Shown here: piece after piece, positions 44,455 to 52,661 of the stretch | How the letters are laid out: every line of letters begins with the position of its first letter | How positions within the stretch are numbered: position 1 is the first letter of the stretch | Source: an uncultured Formosa sp. | Lineage (GTDB): Bacteria > Bacteroidota > Bacteroidia > Flavobacteriales > Flavobacteriaceae | Length of the DNA stretch: 64,000 nt | Assembly (NCBI RefSeq): GCF_947500765.1 | Contig: NZ_CANMTH010000006.1 | Location: forward strand, 62,001 to 126,000 | Direction: 5' to 3' | The notes under the pieces: model-generated | What the model was told of the DNA's origin: nothing | What the model saw: the letters and a program-made list of their open reading frames with translations, nothing else | Databases searched by the model: none | Program-made: the position numbers and the translations under genes

Positions 44455-44490
44455 AAAAAGGAGAATTTAGTACGTTATATTCTCCTTTTT
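44455..44490. terminator. Bidirectional terminator at the end of the his operon
   Basis: A stem AAAAAGGAGAAT / ATTCTCCTTTTT with a 12-nt loop lies between the membrane protein gene and hisIE, which converge. Confidence 0.88.
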
Positions 44491-44502
44491 AATGTATGAT
44501 TC

Positions 44503-45102
44503 CTATTTTTCTCTTCCTTTTAAAATTTCTACCACATCTTTAATTTCGAAACCTTTGGCTTCTAATAAAATTAGATAATGAAATAATAAATCGGCACTTT
44601 CATTTAAAAACAAATTATCGTCGTTATCTTTCGCTTCAATAACAACTTCTACAGCTTCCTCTCCAACTTTTTGTGCAATTTTATTGATTCCTTTAGCAAA
44701 CAATGAAGAGACATAAGATTCTGTTGGAGCAAAATTTAAGCGTCTATCTTTAATTACATCTTGTAAATGGGAAATAAACCCATAAGATTCATCATTAGTT
44801 TCTCCCCAACAGGTATCTGTACCTTTATGGCATGTTGGTCCTTTTGGAAGCACAGAGACTAACAAGGTATCGTTATCACAATCCAATTTTATATCAACTA
44901 AATTTAAAACATTTCCGCTTTCTTCTCCTTTAGTCCATAAACGTTTTTTAGTTCTGCTATAAAAAGTAACTAACTTTGTTTCTTTCGTTTTTTCTAAAGC
45001 CTCAGCGTTCATATACCCTAGCATTAACACTTTTTTTGTTGAAGCGTCTTGAATAATTGCTGGAACTAATCCGTCGTTATTTTTATTGAAATCTATATTC
45101 AT
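44503..45102 (-). CDS. hisIE: Phosphoribosyl-AMP cyclohydrolase / phosphoribosyl-ATP pyrophosphatase
   Basis: This 199-residue bifunctional enzyme does steps 2 and 3 of histidine synthesis. The HisI half has the metal-binding KLDCDNDTLLVSV and CHKGTDTCWGE. The HisE half, from about 110, shows ESYVSSLFAKGINKIAQKVGEEAVEVVIEAKD and ESADLLFHYLILL. It is the last gene of the his operon, 25 bp after hisF. Confidence 0.97.
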   Translation of the reverse strand: MNIDFNKNNDGLVPAIIQDASTKKVLMLGYMNAEALEKTKETKLVTFYSRTKKRLWTKGEESGNVLNLVDIKLDCDNDTLLVSVLPKGPTCHKGTDTCWGETNDESYGFISHLQDVIKDRRLNFAPTESYVSSLFAKGINKIAQKVGEEAVEVVIEAKDNDDNLFLNESADLLFHYLILLEAKGFEIKDVVEILKGREK

Positions 45103-45127
45103 TACTATTATTTTGAAACGTAAAACT

Positions 45128-45883
45128 TTACAATCTTACGGCTATATTATTATTATTTAATTCTCCTTTTAATTCTGAAATTGGTATTTCTCCAAAATGA
45201 AAAACACTTGCTGCTAATGCCGCATCTGCTTTTCCTTCTTTAAAGGTGTCTACAAAATGTTGAATTGTTCCTGCTCCTCCTGAAGCTATTATTGGAATAT
45301 TCAACATCTCTGACAATTTCGCTAATGCTTCATTTGCAAAACCATTTTTGGTTCCGTCGTGATTCATAGAGGTGAACAAAATTTCACCAGCTCCTAAATC
45401 TTCAACATGCTTTGCCCACTCAAATAAGTCTATTTCGGTTGGAATACTTCCTCCTGCCAAATGTACTTTCCATTGCCCATCTACTTCTTTAGCATCAATT
45501 GCTACTACAACACACTGGCTTCCGAATTTTTCTGATAATTCCTTAACCAATTCTGGACGTTTAACAGCTGAAGAGTTAATTGAAATTTTATCTGCCCCAC
45601 ATTGTAATAAAGCATCTACATGTTCTATTGAAGAAATTCCGCCACCCACAGTAAATGGTATATTAACTTGTTCTGCAACATGTAATACCATGTCTAGCGT
45701 TGTTCCTCTGCCTTCTAAAGTTGCAGAGATATCTAAAAACACTAACTCGTCTGCACCTTCTATAGCGTATTGTTTTGCTAATTCCACAGGATCTCCAGCG
45801 TCAATAAGGTCGACAAAATTGACACCTTTTACAGTTCTTCCGTTTTTAATATCCAAACAAGGGATAATTCGTTTTGTAAGCAT
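45128..45883 (-). CDS. hisF: Imidazole glycerol phosphate synthase, cyclase subunit
   Basis: This 251-residue beta/alpha barrel shows [23 protein letters not shown], with the catalytic Asp11 in CLDI, and the second catalytic Asp in [16 protein letters not shown]. With HisH it forms imidazole glycerol phosphate and AICAR from PRFAR and ammonia. The start codon lies 6 bp after hisA. HisA and HisF are related barrels. Confidence 0.98.
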   Translation of the reverse strand: MLTKRIIPCLDIKNGRTVKGVNFVDLIDAGDPVELAKQYAIEGADELVFLDISATLEGRGTTLDMVLHVAEQVNIPFTVGGGISSIEHVDALLQCGADKISINSSAVKRPELVKELSEKFGSQCVVVAIDAKEVDGQWKVHLAGGSIPTEIDLFEWAKHVEDLGAGEILFTSMNHDGTKNGFANEALAKLSEMLNIPIIASGGAGTIQHFVDTFKEGKADAALAASVFHFGEIPISELKGELNNNNIAVRL

Positions 45884-45889
45884 ATTAAT

Positions 45890-46618
45890 TTATTGTGAGT
45901 TTACGACTAGTTTTTCTAAATCCTTTAAACTAATCTTGTTTTCGTAAATAGCTTTACCTATAATTACACCTTCGCAACCTAATTCCATTAATTTTGGTAA
46001 CTCTTCTTTACAAGAAATCCCACCAGAAGCTATCAATTTTATATTTGGATTTTCAGAAATTATCTTTTTATATAAATCGAAAGAAGGACCTTCAAGCATA
46101 CCATCTTTAGATATATCTGTACAAATAACGTACTGAATACCTTTACTCATGTAGCCTTTTATAAATGGAGTAACCTCTAAACTACTTTCTTCTAACCAAC
46201 CGCTAATGGCAACTTTTTCGTTTTTAGCATCGGCACCCAAAATAATTTTCTGACTCCCGTATTTTTGAATCCAGCTCTCGAACATTGCACTATTTTTAAC
46301 TGCAATACTTCCACCTGTAACTTGTTTGGCTCCAGAACTAAACGCGATATATAAATCTTCATTTGTCTTTAAACCACCTCCAAAATCAATCTTTAGATTA
46401 GTTTTAGATGTAATCTGTTCTAAGACTTTATAATTAACAATCTTACTTGCTTTAGCACCATCTAAATCTACAAGATGTAAATACTCTACACCTACATCTT
46501 CAAAACTCTTAGCAACCTCTAACGGATTCTCGTTATAAATTTTCTTGGTATCATAATCACCTTTAGTTAAACGTACACATTTTCCGTCTATAATATCTAT
46601 GGCTGGTATAATTCTCAT
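45890..46618 (-). CDS. hisA: ProFAR isomerase
   Basis: This 242-residue barrel opens [26 protein letters not shown], with the catalytic Asp8, and has the second catalytic Asp in [19 protein letters not shown]. It isomerises ProFAR to PRFAR, step 4 of the pathway. It lies between hisH and hisF in the operon. Confidence 0.98.
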   Translation of the reverse strand: MRIIPAIDIIDGKCVRLTKGDYDTKKIYNENPLEVAKSFEDVGVEYLHLVDLDGAKASKIVNYKVLEQITSKTNLKIDFGGGLKTNEDLYIAFSSGAKQVTGGSIAVKNSAMFESWIQKYGSQKIILGADAKNEKVAISGWLEESSLEVTPFIKGYMSKGIQYVICTDISKDGMLEGPSFDLYKKIISENPNIKLIASGGISCKEELPKLMELGCEGVIIGKAIYENKISLKDLEKLVVNSQ

Positions 46619-46635
46619 AATATATATTGATCAAT

Positions 46636-47223
46636 TTATGATTCTAGATTTAAAAAATTTTCAAGTAATTTGGCACCTGCAATACTACTTTTTTCTGGGT
46701 GAAATTGTACACCGTAAAAGTTTTTATGTTGTAAAGCCGAAGCATATTTTCCATTATAATCGGTTTGCGCAATAGCTTCATTACAATTCTCTGCATAATA
46801 ACTGTGCACTAAATACATGTATGAGTTCTCTGGAATATTTTTAAATAAATCTGACTTTAAATCTGTAATTGTATTCCATCCCATTTGTGGTACTTTTACC
46901 GTATTAGGAAAACGTTTCACATGGACTTGAAAAATGCCTAATCCTTCTGTATCTCCTTCTTCAGTAGTTTTACACAACAATTGCATGCCCAAACAAATCC
47001 CTAAAACAGGTTGAGTTAAGGTAGGAATTAATTTATCTAATTTACTATTTTTTAGCATTTTTAAAGCAGAACTTGCCTCTCCAACACCTGGAAAAATAAT
47101 ACGATCTGCTTTTTTAATTTCATCTGGATTATTAGACAAAATAGCATCGACTCCTAAACGTTTAAAAGCAAATTGAATACTCTTTATATTTCCTGCTCCG
47201 TAATCTATTATAACTACTCTCAA
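46636..47223 (-). CDS. hisH: Imidazole glycerol phosphate synthase, glutaminase subunit
   Basis: This 195-residue class I glutamine amidotransferase has the nucleophile Cys77 in LGICLGMQLLC and the His-Glu pair in GVQFHPEKSS. It supplies ammonia to HisF. It opens with VVIIDYGAGNIKSIQFAFKRLG, typical for HisH. It is placed 26 bp after hisB and 17 bp before hisA. Confidence 0.97.
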   Translation of the reverse strand: MRVVIIDYGAGNIKSIQFAFKRLGVDAILSNNPDEIKKADRIIFPGVGEASSALKMLKNSKLDKLIPTLTQPVLGICLGMQLLCKTTEEGDTEGLGIFQVHVKRFPNTVKVPQMGWNTITDLKSDLFKNIPENSYMYLVHSYYAENCNEAIAQTDYNGKYASALQHKNFYGVQFHPEKSSIAGAKLLENFLNLES

Positions 47224-47249
47224 TGGTTTTGTTTTTCTTAATTAATAGC

Positions 47250-48386
47250 TTACAACATGCCTTTCGTTGATGGCAAAATCATTTTTTCTACATCGCGTTT
47301 TACAGCCATTTTAATAGCCTTTGCAAATGCTTTAAATATCGCTTCTATTTTATGATGCTCATTAACGCCTTCTGCCTTAATGTTTAAATTACATTTTGCA
47401 CCATCTGTAAACGATTTAAAAAAGTGATAAAACATTTCTGTTGGCATTTTACCTACCATTTCACGTTTAAAATCGGCTTTCCAGACTAACCAGTTTCTTC
47501 CTCCAAAATCGATTCCAGCCGACGCTAAACAATCGTCCATTGGTAAATAAAAACCGTAACGTTCTATTCCTAATTTATTTCCTAAAACAGTATTGAATAA
47601 TTCACCTAAAGCAATCGCGGTATCTTCAATAGTGTGGTGTTCGTCTACTTCTAAATCGCCTGTTACTTTTAAGTTTAAATCTAACTGTCCGTGACGCGCA
47701 ATTTGATCTAACATATGGTCGAAAAAAGCAATCCCAGTATCAATGTTACTTTTACCTGTACCGTCTAAATTTAGATTAATCTTAATTTTAGTTTCATTGG
47801 TATTACGCTCAATACTTCCTGTACGATCTTCTACTTTTAGATGTTTATAAATGGCTTCCCAATCATTCGTTTCTAAAGTAATAAAATCGTTCAGGGCTTC
47901 ACGTTTTACCGTAATTTCATCAGTACCAAGATTTGTATTATCATTTATAAAAATACCTTTAGATCCTAAATTTTTAGCTAATTCAATATCTGTTAAACGG
48001 TCTCCTATCACATAAGAATTTTCTAAATCGTAAGCTTCAGAAAAATATTGAGTTAATAAACCTGTATTGGGTTTACGTGTTGGTGCATTGTCTTTTGCAA
48101 AGGTTCTATCAATAAATTGTTCCTTAAATTCTACACCTTCATTTTTAAAGGCTTCAAGAATAAAATTATGAACTGGCCAAAACGAATCTTCTGGATAAAT
48201 AGCTGTTCCTAAACCATCTTGATTTGTAATCATAACGATTTCAAAATCTAATTCTTTGGCAATTTTACTTAAATATTGAAAGACTTTAGGATAAAATTCT
48301 AACTTCTCAAAGCTATCAATTTGTTCGTCGGCAGGTTCTCTAATTATCGTTCCATCACGATCTATAAATAATACTTTTTGTTTCAT
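47250..48386 (-). CDS. hisB: Histidinol-phosphatase / imidazoleglycerol-phosphate dehydratase
   Basis: This 378-residue protein is the two-domain HisB. Residues 1-165 are a HAD phosphatase (FIDRDGTIIREP with Asp9 and Asp11; VIGDRLTDIELAKNLG). From about 185 it is the dehydratase, with the manganese-binding DEHHTIEDTAIALGE and NEHHKIEAIFKAFAKAI. It does steps 6 and 8 of the pathway. Its start overlaps the hisC stop by 4 bp. Confidence 0.98.
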   Translation of the reverse strand: MKQKVLFIDRDGTIIREPADEQIDSFEKLEFYPKVFQYLSKIAKELDFEIVMITNQDGLGTAIYPEDSFWPVHNFILEAFKNEGVEFKEQFIDRTFAKDNAPTRKPNTGLLTQYFSEAYDLENSYVIGDRLTDIELAKNLGSKGIFINDNTNLGTDEITVKREALNDFITLETNDWEAIYKHLKVEDRTGSIERNTNETKIKINLNLDGTGKSNIDTGIAFFDHMLDQIARHGQLDLNLKVTGDLEVDEHHTIEDTAIALGELFNTVLGNKLGIERYGFYLPMDDCLASAGIDFGGRNWLVWKADFKREMVGKMPTEMFYHFFKSFTDGAKCNLNIKAEGVNEHHKIEAIFKAFAKAIKMAVKRDVEKMILPSTKGML

Positions 48387-49423
48387 TGTAACTTGGTAAG
48401 TGCGGTGATTAGCGTTTTATTTTCTGAAGGAGTTCCCACGGTTAAGCGTAAACAATTTTCGCACAACGGTTGTGTTGTTCGATTACGAATTACAACACCT
48501 TCTTTAATTAATTGATTATAACGTGCTGTGGCGTCGTCTACTTTTACGAGAACGAAATTTGTATCTGACGGATAGATTTTTTTAATGTAAAGAATAGATT
48601 TCAAATCTGAAATTAATTTACTTCGTTCTATTAAAATTGAATCTATTTCGTCATTAACAATATCTGTTTGTTTTAATAATTCTACAGCTTTATTTTGTGT
48701 TAGTACATTAATGTTATATGGTGGTTTTATAGTGTTTAAAACTGAAATAATAGTTTCTGAAGCATAACAAATTCCCAATCTTAACCCTGCCATACCATAA
48801 GCTTTAGAGAGGGTTTGTGTAATAACTAAATTAGGAAATTCTTCTAAGCGTTCCAACCAACTATCTTGTTCAGAAAAATCAATATAAGCTTCATCTATAA
48901 CAACAATACCTTCAAATTTCTTTAATAAGGTTTCAACTTCATGATTCTTAAAACTGTTTCCTGAAGGGTTATTTGGCGAACATAAAAACAAAATCTTACT
49001 ATTAGCGTCTGCAACGTTTAAAATCTGATCGACTTCAGGCTGAAAAGACTCCGAAAGCATTACTTTTTTAATGGCTACAGCATTTAAATTCGCTAATACT
49101 TCATACATACCATATGTTGGTGGTAAGATTATAATGTTGTCTTGATTTGGTTCGCAAAAAGCACGAACTAATAAATCTAGCACTTCATCACTACCATTTC
49201 CTAATAAAATTTGAGATTTTGAAACGGCTTTAATTTCCGCCAAAATATCTTTTACAGCATTCTGATGTGGATCTGGATAACGATTTATTCCATTTTCAAA
49301 AGGATTCTCGTTAGCATCTAAAAATACCATATTACTAGTTTCTTCCTGAAATTCGTCTCGTGCAGACGAATACGCTTTTAATGCTTTTATGGAAGGTCTT
49401 AAAAGATCTTGTACCGTTGCCAT
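48383..49423 (-). CDS. hisC: Histidinol-phosphate aminotransferase
   Basis: This 346-residue PLP enzyme has the HisC marks LDANENPFENGINRYPDPHQ, LLGNGSDEVLDLLVRAF, LCSPNNPSGN and the PLP-binding Lys in TLSKAYGMAGLRLG. It transaminates imidazole acetol phosphate. It overlaps hisB by 4 bp and hisD by 1 bp, so translation is coupled through hisD-C-B. Confidence 0.98.
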   Translation of the reverse strand: MATVQDLLRPSIKALKAYSSARDEFQEETSNMVFLDANENPFENGINRYPDPHQNAVKDILAEIKAVSKSQILLGNGSDEVLDLLVRAFCEPNQDNIIILPPTYGMYEVLANLNAVAIKKVMLSESFQPEVDQILNVADANSKILFLCSPNNPSGNSFKNHEVETLLKKFEGIVVIDEAYIDFSEQDSWLERLEEFPNLVITQTLSKAYGMAGLRLGICYASETIISVLNTIKPPYNINVLTQNKAVELLKQTDIVNDEIDSILIERSKLISDLKSILYIKKIYPSDTNFVLVKVDDATARYNQLIKEGVVIRNRTTQPLCENCLRLTVGTPSENKTLITALTKLQ

Positions 49424-50712
49424 TACTTTTTAGATAAGGTGTTTAAACGTAAAGTTACAGCGTTTTTGTGCGCTTGTAAACCTTCGGCTTGAGCCATTTT
49501 TTCGATCATCGGACCTAAATCTAACAAGCCTTTCTCTGATATTTTTTGAAACGTAATACTCTTTAAAAAACTATCTAAATTCACACCCGAATAGGCGCGA
49601 CTAAATCCGTTTGTTGGTAAAGTATGATTGGTTCCTGAAGCATAATCTCCAGCACTTTCAGGCGTATAATTCCCTATAAACACAGAACCTGCATTTCTAA
49701 TACCGTTTACATAAAGATCTTCATTTTTAGAACAGATAATAAAGTGTTCGGGAGCATATTCATTAATTAATTCTAAAGCAATTTTATCACTTTCAACATA
49801 AATTAATTTTGAATTTACAATAGCTTTTTTAGCAATATCTTGTCTTGGTAATTGCTCTATTTGAACATCGATAGCTTTTAAAACATCATTAATCATAGTT
49901 CTTGAAGTCGATACTAAAATTACCTGACTGTCTGCACCATGTTCTGCCTGACTTAATAAATCTGAAGCCACAAAAGCTGGATTTGCAGAATCGTCTGCCA
50001 CCACTAGCAATTCGCTTGGACCGGCAGGCATATCTATAGCTACACCATATTTTGTAGCGAGTTGTTTGGCTACGGTTACAAACTGATTTCCTGGACCAAA
50101 TATTTTATATACTTGTGGTATATTTTCTGTTCCGAAAGTCAATCCTGCAATGGCTTGAATCCCTCCTACTTTTATAATTTTTGAAACGCCACATAAATCA
50201 GCAGCGAATAAAATTTCGTTTGCTATTTTTCCGGTTTTACTTGGTGGAGTACATAACACAATTTCTTTACATCCTGCTATTTTTGCAGGAATGGCTAACA
50301 TTAAAACTGTAGAAAACAAAGGTGCTGTTCCGCCAGGAATATATAATCCTATTTTTTCAATAGCACGTTTTTCTTGCCAACAGTTTACACCAGGCATGGT
50401 TTCTACTTGAACTTTATCTGTTTTTTGAGCAGCATGAAAACATTCTATATTTTTATAAGCAGCTGTAATGGCTAATTTTAAGTCGTCTGAAACTTGAGTT
50501 TTAGCACATTCAATTTCTTGAGTGCTTACTAAATTTTCGTCTAAAGTAACGCCATCAAAACGTGATGTATATTTAGATATTGCTTGATCTCCATTGGCTT
50601 TAACATCTTCAAAAATTTGAATAACTGTTTTTTCGATGTCGTTTACAGTTTGTGTAGGACGTTTTAATATCTCTGACCAATTTGATGTATTGGGATTTTC
50701 AATGATTTTCAT
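49423..50712 (-). CDS. hisD: Histidinol dehydrogenase
   Basis: This 429-residue zinc enzyme has GLYIPGGTAPLFSTVLMLAIPAKIAGC, MPAGPSELLVVADDSANPAFVASDLLSQAEHGADSQVILVS and PESAGDYASGTNHTLPTNGFSR, with the catalytic His-rich stretches. It oxidises histidinol to histidine with NAD+, the last two steps. It follows hisG by 16 bp. Confidence 0.98.
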   Translation of the reverse strand: MKIIENPNTSNWSEILKRPTQTVNDIEKTVIQIFEDVKANGDQAISKYTSRFDGVTLDENLVSTQEIECAKTQVSDDLKLAITAAYKNIECFHAAQKTDKVQVETMPGVNCWQEKRAIEKIGLYIPGGTAPLFSTVLMLAIPAKIAGCKEIVLCTPPSKTGKIANEILFAADLCGVSKIIKVGGIQAIAGLTFGTENIPQVYKIFGPGNQFVTVAKQLATKYGVAIDMPAGPSELLVVADDSANPAFVASDLLSQAEHGADSQVILVSTSRTMINDVLKAIDVQIEQLPRQDIAKKAIVNSKLIYVESDKIALELINEYAPEHFIICSKNEDLYVNGIRNAGSVFIGNYTPESAGDYASGTNHTLPTNGFSRAYSGVNLDSFLKSITFQKISEKGLLDLGPMIEKMAQAEGLQAHKNAVTLRLNTLSKK

Positions 50713-50728
50713 TTTACTTTTAATTTTA

Positions 50729-51586
50729 TTATAAAATCATATTATCGATTGGACAGACCAAAATACCTTCTGCACCATGTTCTTTAAGTTCATCTATAAT
50801 TTCCCAAAATTTATTTTTATCGATAACCGTATGTACAGAGCTCCATCCTTCTTGCGCTAAAGGTAAGACTGTTGGACTTTTCATACCTGGTAAAATGGCA
50901 ATAATTTCTTCTAATTTATCATTTGGCGCATTTAACAAAACATATTTAGATCGTCTTCCTTTTAATACAGAATCTATTCTAAACTTAATGGTATTTAAAA
51001 TTGCCGAATTCGCTTCAGAAATTAATGGAGAGGCGGCTAAAACTGCTTCCGATTTCAATAACACTTCAACTTCTTTTAATCCGTTTTTAAATAATGTACT
51101 TCCACTAGATACAATATCTACAATGGCATCTGCAAGTCCAATATTTGGTGCAATCTCTACAGATCCATTAATAATGTGTAATTGTGCATTTACATTATTC
51201 TTGTCTAGAAACTGTTGTACTGTATTTGGGTAAGATGTTGCAATACGCTTTCCTTCCAAGTCTTGCATATTTGTATATTTAGCCGACTTAGGTACAGCTA
51301 TAGACACTTTACAAGATGAAAAACCTAATTTTTGAATAGTTTGAATCTCTCCGCCTTTTTCAATTAAAACATTTTCTCCAATAATTGCAGCATCTACGAC
51401 ACCATCTTTTAAATATTGAGGAATATCTCCATTACGTAAATAAAATACTTCTAAAGGAAAGTTTTTAGCTGAAGCTTTTAATTGATCTCTACCATTGTCT
51501 ATAGAAATCCCTATGTCTTTAAGGATTTGCATAGATTCTTCGTAAAGTCTTCCTGATTTTTGAACTGCAATTTTTAATTTACTCAT
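50729..51586 (-). CDS. hisG: ATP phosphoribosyltransferase, long form
   Basis: This 285-residue enzyme starts the pathway. The catalytic part ends with IVDIVSSGSTLFKNGLKEVE (PRPP loop), and the last 75 residues form the ACT-like regulatory domain (SPTVLPLAQEGWSSVHTVIDKNKFWEIIDELKEHGAEGILV). This long form is inhibited by histidine and needs no HisZ. It is the first structural gene of the operon, 122 bp after the leader peptide, so it is under attenuation. Confidence 0.97.
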   Translation of the reverse strand: MSKLKIAVQKSGRLYEESMQILKDIGISIDNGRDQLKASAKNFPLEVFYLRNGDIPQYLKDGVVDAAIIGENVLIEKGGEIQTIQKLGFSSCKVSIAVPKSAKYTNMQDLEGKRIATSYPNTVQQFLDKNNVNAQLHIINGSVEIAPNIGLADAIVDIVSSGSTLFKNGLKEVEVLLKSEAVLAASPLISEANSAILNTIKFRIDSVLKGRRSKYVLLNAPNDKLEEIIAILPGMKSPTVLPLAQEGWSSVHTVIDKNKFWEIIDELKEHGAEGILVCPIDNMIL

Positions 51587-51624
51587 TATCTTATTTAATA
51601 TGGTTTGAGTATAATCTTAAGGAG

Positions 51625-51663
51625 AAAAATAAAAACCCCATCTGATTAACTCAAACGGGGTTT
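51625..51663 (-). terminator. Attenuator terminator of the his operon
   Basis: On the minus strand AAACCCC and GGGGTTT pair around a 17-nt loop that holds a smaller TGA/TCA pairing, followed by TTATTTTT. It lies between the His-rich leader peptide and hisG, so it must be a regulated, premature terminator. Confidence 0.88.
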
Positions 51664-51708
51664 AAAAATATATTTTTTTTGAAATTATTCAATACACTTT
51701 CTGCTCGT

Positions 51709-51756
51709 CTAAGTACAAGTATGAAAATGATGATGATGTAATTGAATAAAATTCAT
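51709..51756 (-). CDS. hisL: his operon leader peptide, five His in the last half
   Basis: The minus strand has an ATG at 51756 and a TAG at 51709, coding for 15 residues: MNFIQLHHHHFHTCT. Five of residues 7-12 are histidine. When charged tRNA-His is scarce, the ribosome should stall here and let transcription pass the terminator 46 bp downstream. The run of His codons directly before the his structural genes is diagnostic. The symbol follows enterobacterial usage; the sequence is not homologous to E. coli HisL beyond the His run. Confidence 0.9.
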   Translation of the reverse strand: MNFIQLHHHHFHTCT

Positions 51757-51777
51757 GTTTATAATTTTGTTATATTA

Positions 51778-51809
51778 CAAATATTCAGAAATTTAAAACA
51801 CTTATGCAA
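51778..51809 (-). promoter_or_regulatory. his operon promoter
   Basis: The minus strand reads TTG (51807-51809), 21 bp, AATATTTG (51778-51785), one base off TAnnTTTG. The leader peptide starts 21 nt downstream. Confidence 0.6.
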
Positions 51810-51835
51810 GTTTTAAACTAAAAAATATTAATTTA

Positions 51836-52651
51836 TTATTGATTTCCAAGTATAATAGGTAATCCGCTCTTACCTGAACCAATTACAATCACTTTTGAAT
51901 TTGGAGATTCAGACAATTTAACCGTCGCTTCAATTCCTTTATCCTGTAAAATCTTTTCATTTAAAGATTCACTTAAAATTCTGTTAGCATCTGCTTTACC
52001 TTGTGCTTCAATTATTTGTTTTTGTGCTTCTTTTTGCGCTGTAACTAATCTAAATTCGTACTCTAAAGATTCTTGTTCTTGCTTTAATTTACGCTCAATA
52101 GCTGCTTTAATAGTCTCTGGCAAAGTCACATCACGTACTAAAATTTCGTTTAACTGAATGTACTGGTCATCAACTATATTTTTTGTTTCTTCAAAAATTT
52201 CATGTTGAATTGCATCACGTTTACTTGAATATAATTGTTCTGGTGTATATCTACCAACAACACTTCTAGCAGCAGAACGAATGGCTGGAAGCAAAATTCG
52301 CTCTTTATACATTTCACTTTTCTCTTGGTGTAATTTTCCTAAATTTTCGAACTGTGGCTGAAACCATGCAGAAGCTTCTAATTTAATATCTAATCCGTTA
52401 GAAGATAATACACTCATACGTTCGTAAAGTTCTTGTTGTCTTACTTCGTAAATAAATACTCTATTCCAAGGCGCAACAACATGGAAACCTTCTCCTAAAG
52501 GTGGCTCATCTGTTACAACACCATTATCAAATGTTCTATATAATACACCAGCTTCACCTGAGTTAATGGTTATAGCCGATTTTGAAATTAAAATGATTAT
52601 TGCTACGATAGCAATAACAATGGGTAATGCAATTTTAGGTAATTTATCCAT
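51836..52651 (-). CDS. Prohibitin-family SPFH protein
   Basis: This 271-residue protein has one N-terminal membrane segment (about 7-25), the prohibitin domain (INSGEAGVLYRTFDNGVVTDEPPLGEGFHVVAPWNRVFIYEVRQQE) and a long coiled coil (about 180-240, AIERKLKQEQESLEYEFRLVTAQKEAQKQIIEAQGKAD). Prohibitins form large rings in the membrane, often with FtsH. It shares a strand with a VWA membrane protein gene 10 bp upstream. Confidence 0.93.
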   Translation of the reverse strand: MDKLPKIALPIVIAIVAIIILISKSAITINSGEAGVLYRTFDNGVVTDEPPLGEGFHVVAPWNRVFIYEVRQQELYERMSVLSSNGLDIKLEASAWFQPQFENLGKLHQEKSEMYKERILLPAIRSAARSVVGRYTPEQLYSSKRDAIQHEIFEETKNIVDDQYIQLNEILVRDVTLPETIKAAIERKLKQEQESLEYEFRLVTAQKEAQKQIIEAQGKADANRILSESLNEKILQDKGIEATVKLSESPNSKVIVIGSGKSGLPIILGNQ

Positions 52652-52661
52652 TATTCTTTTA

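Noticed and set aside
45372..45947. 191-codon plus-strand frame over hisF and hisA
   Set aside because: It is antisense to two clear his genes, is Ser/Pro/Ile-rich and has no family match. It is a shadow frame.
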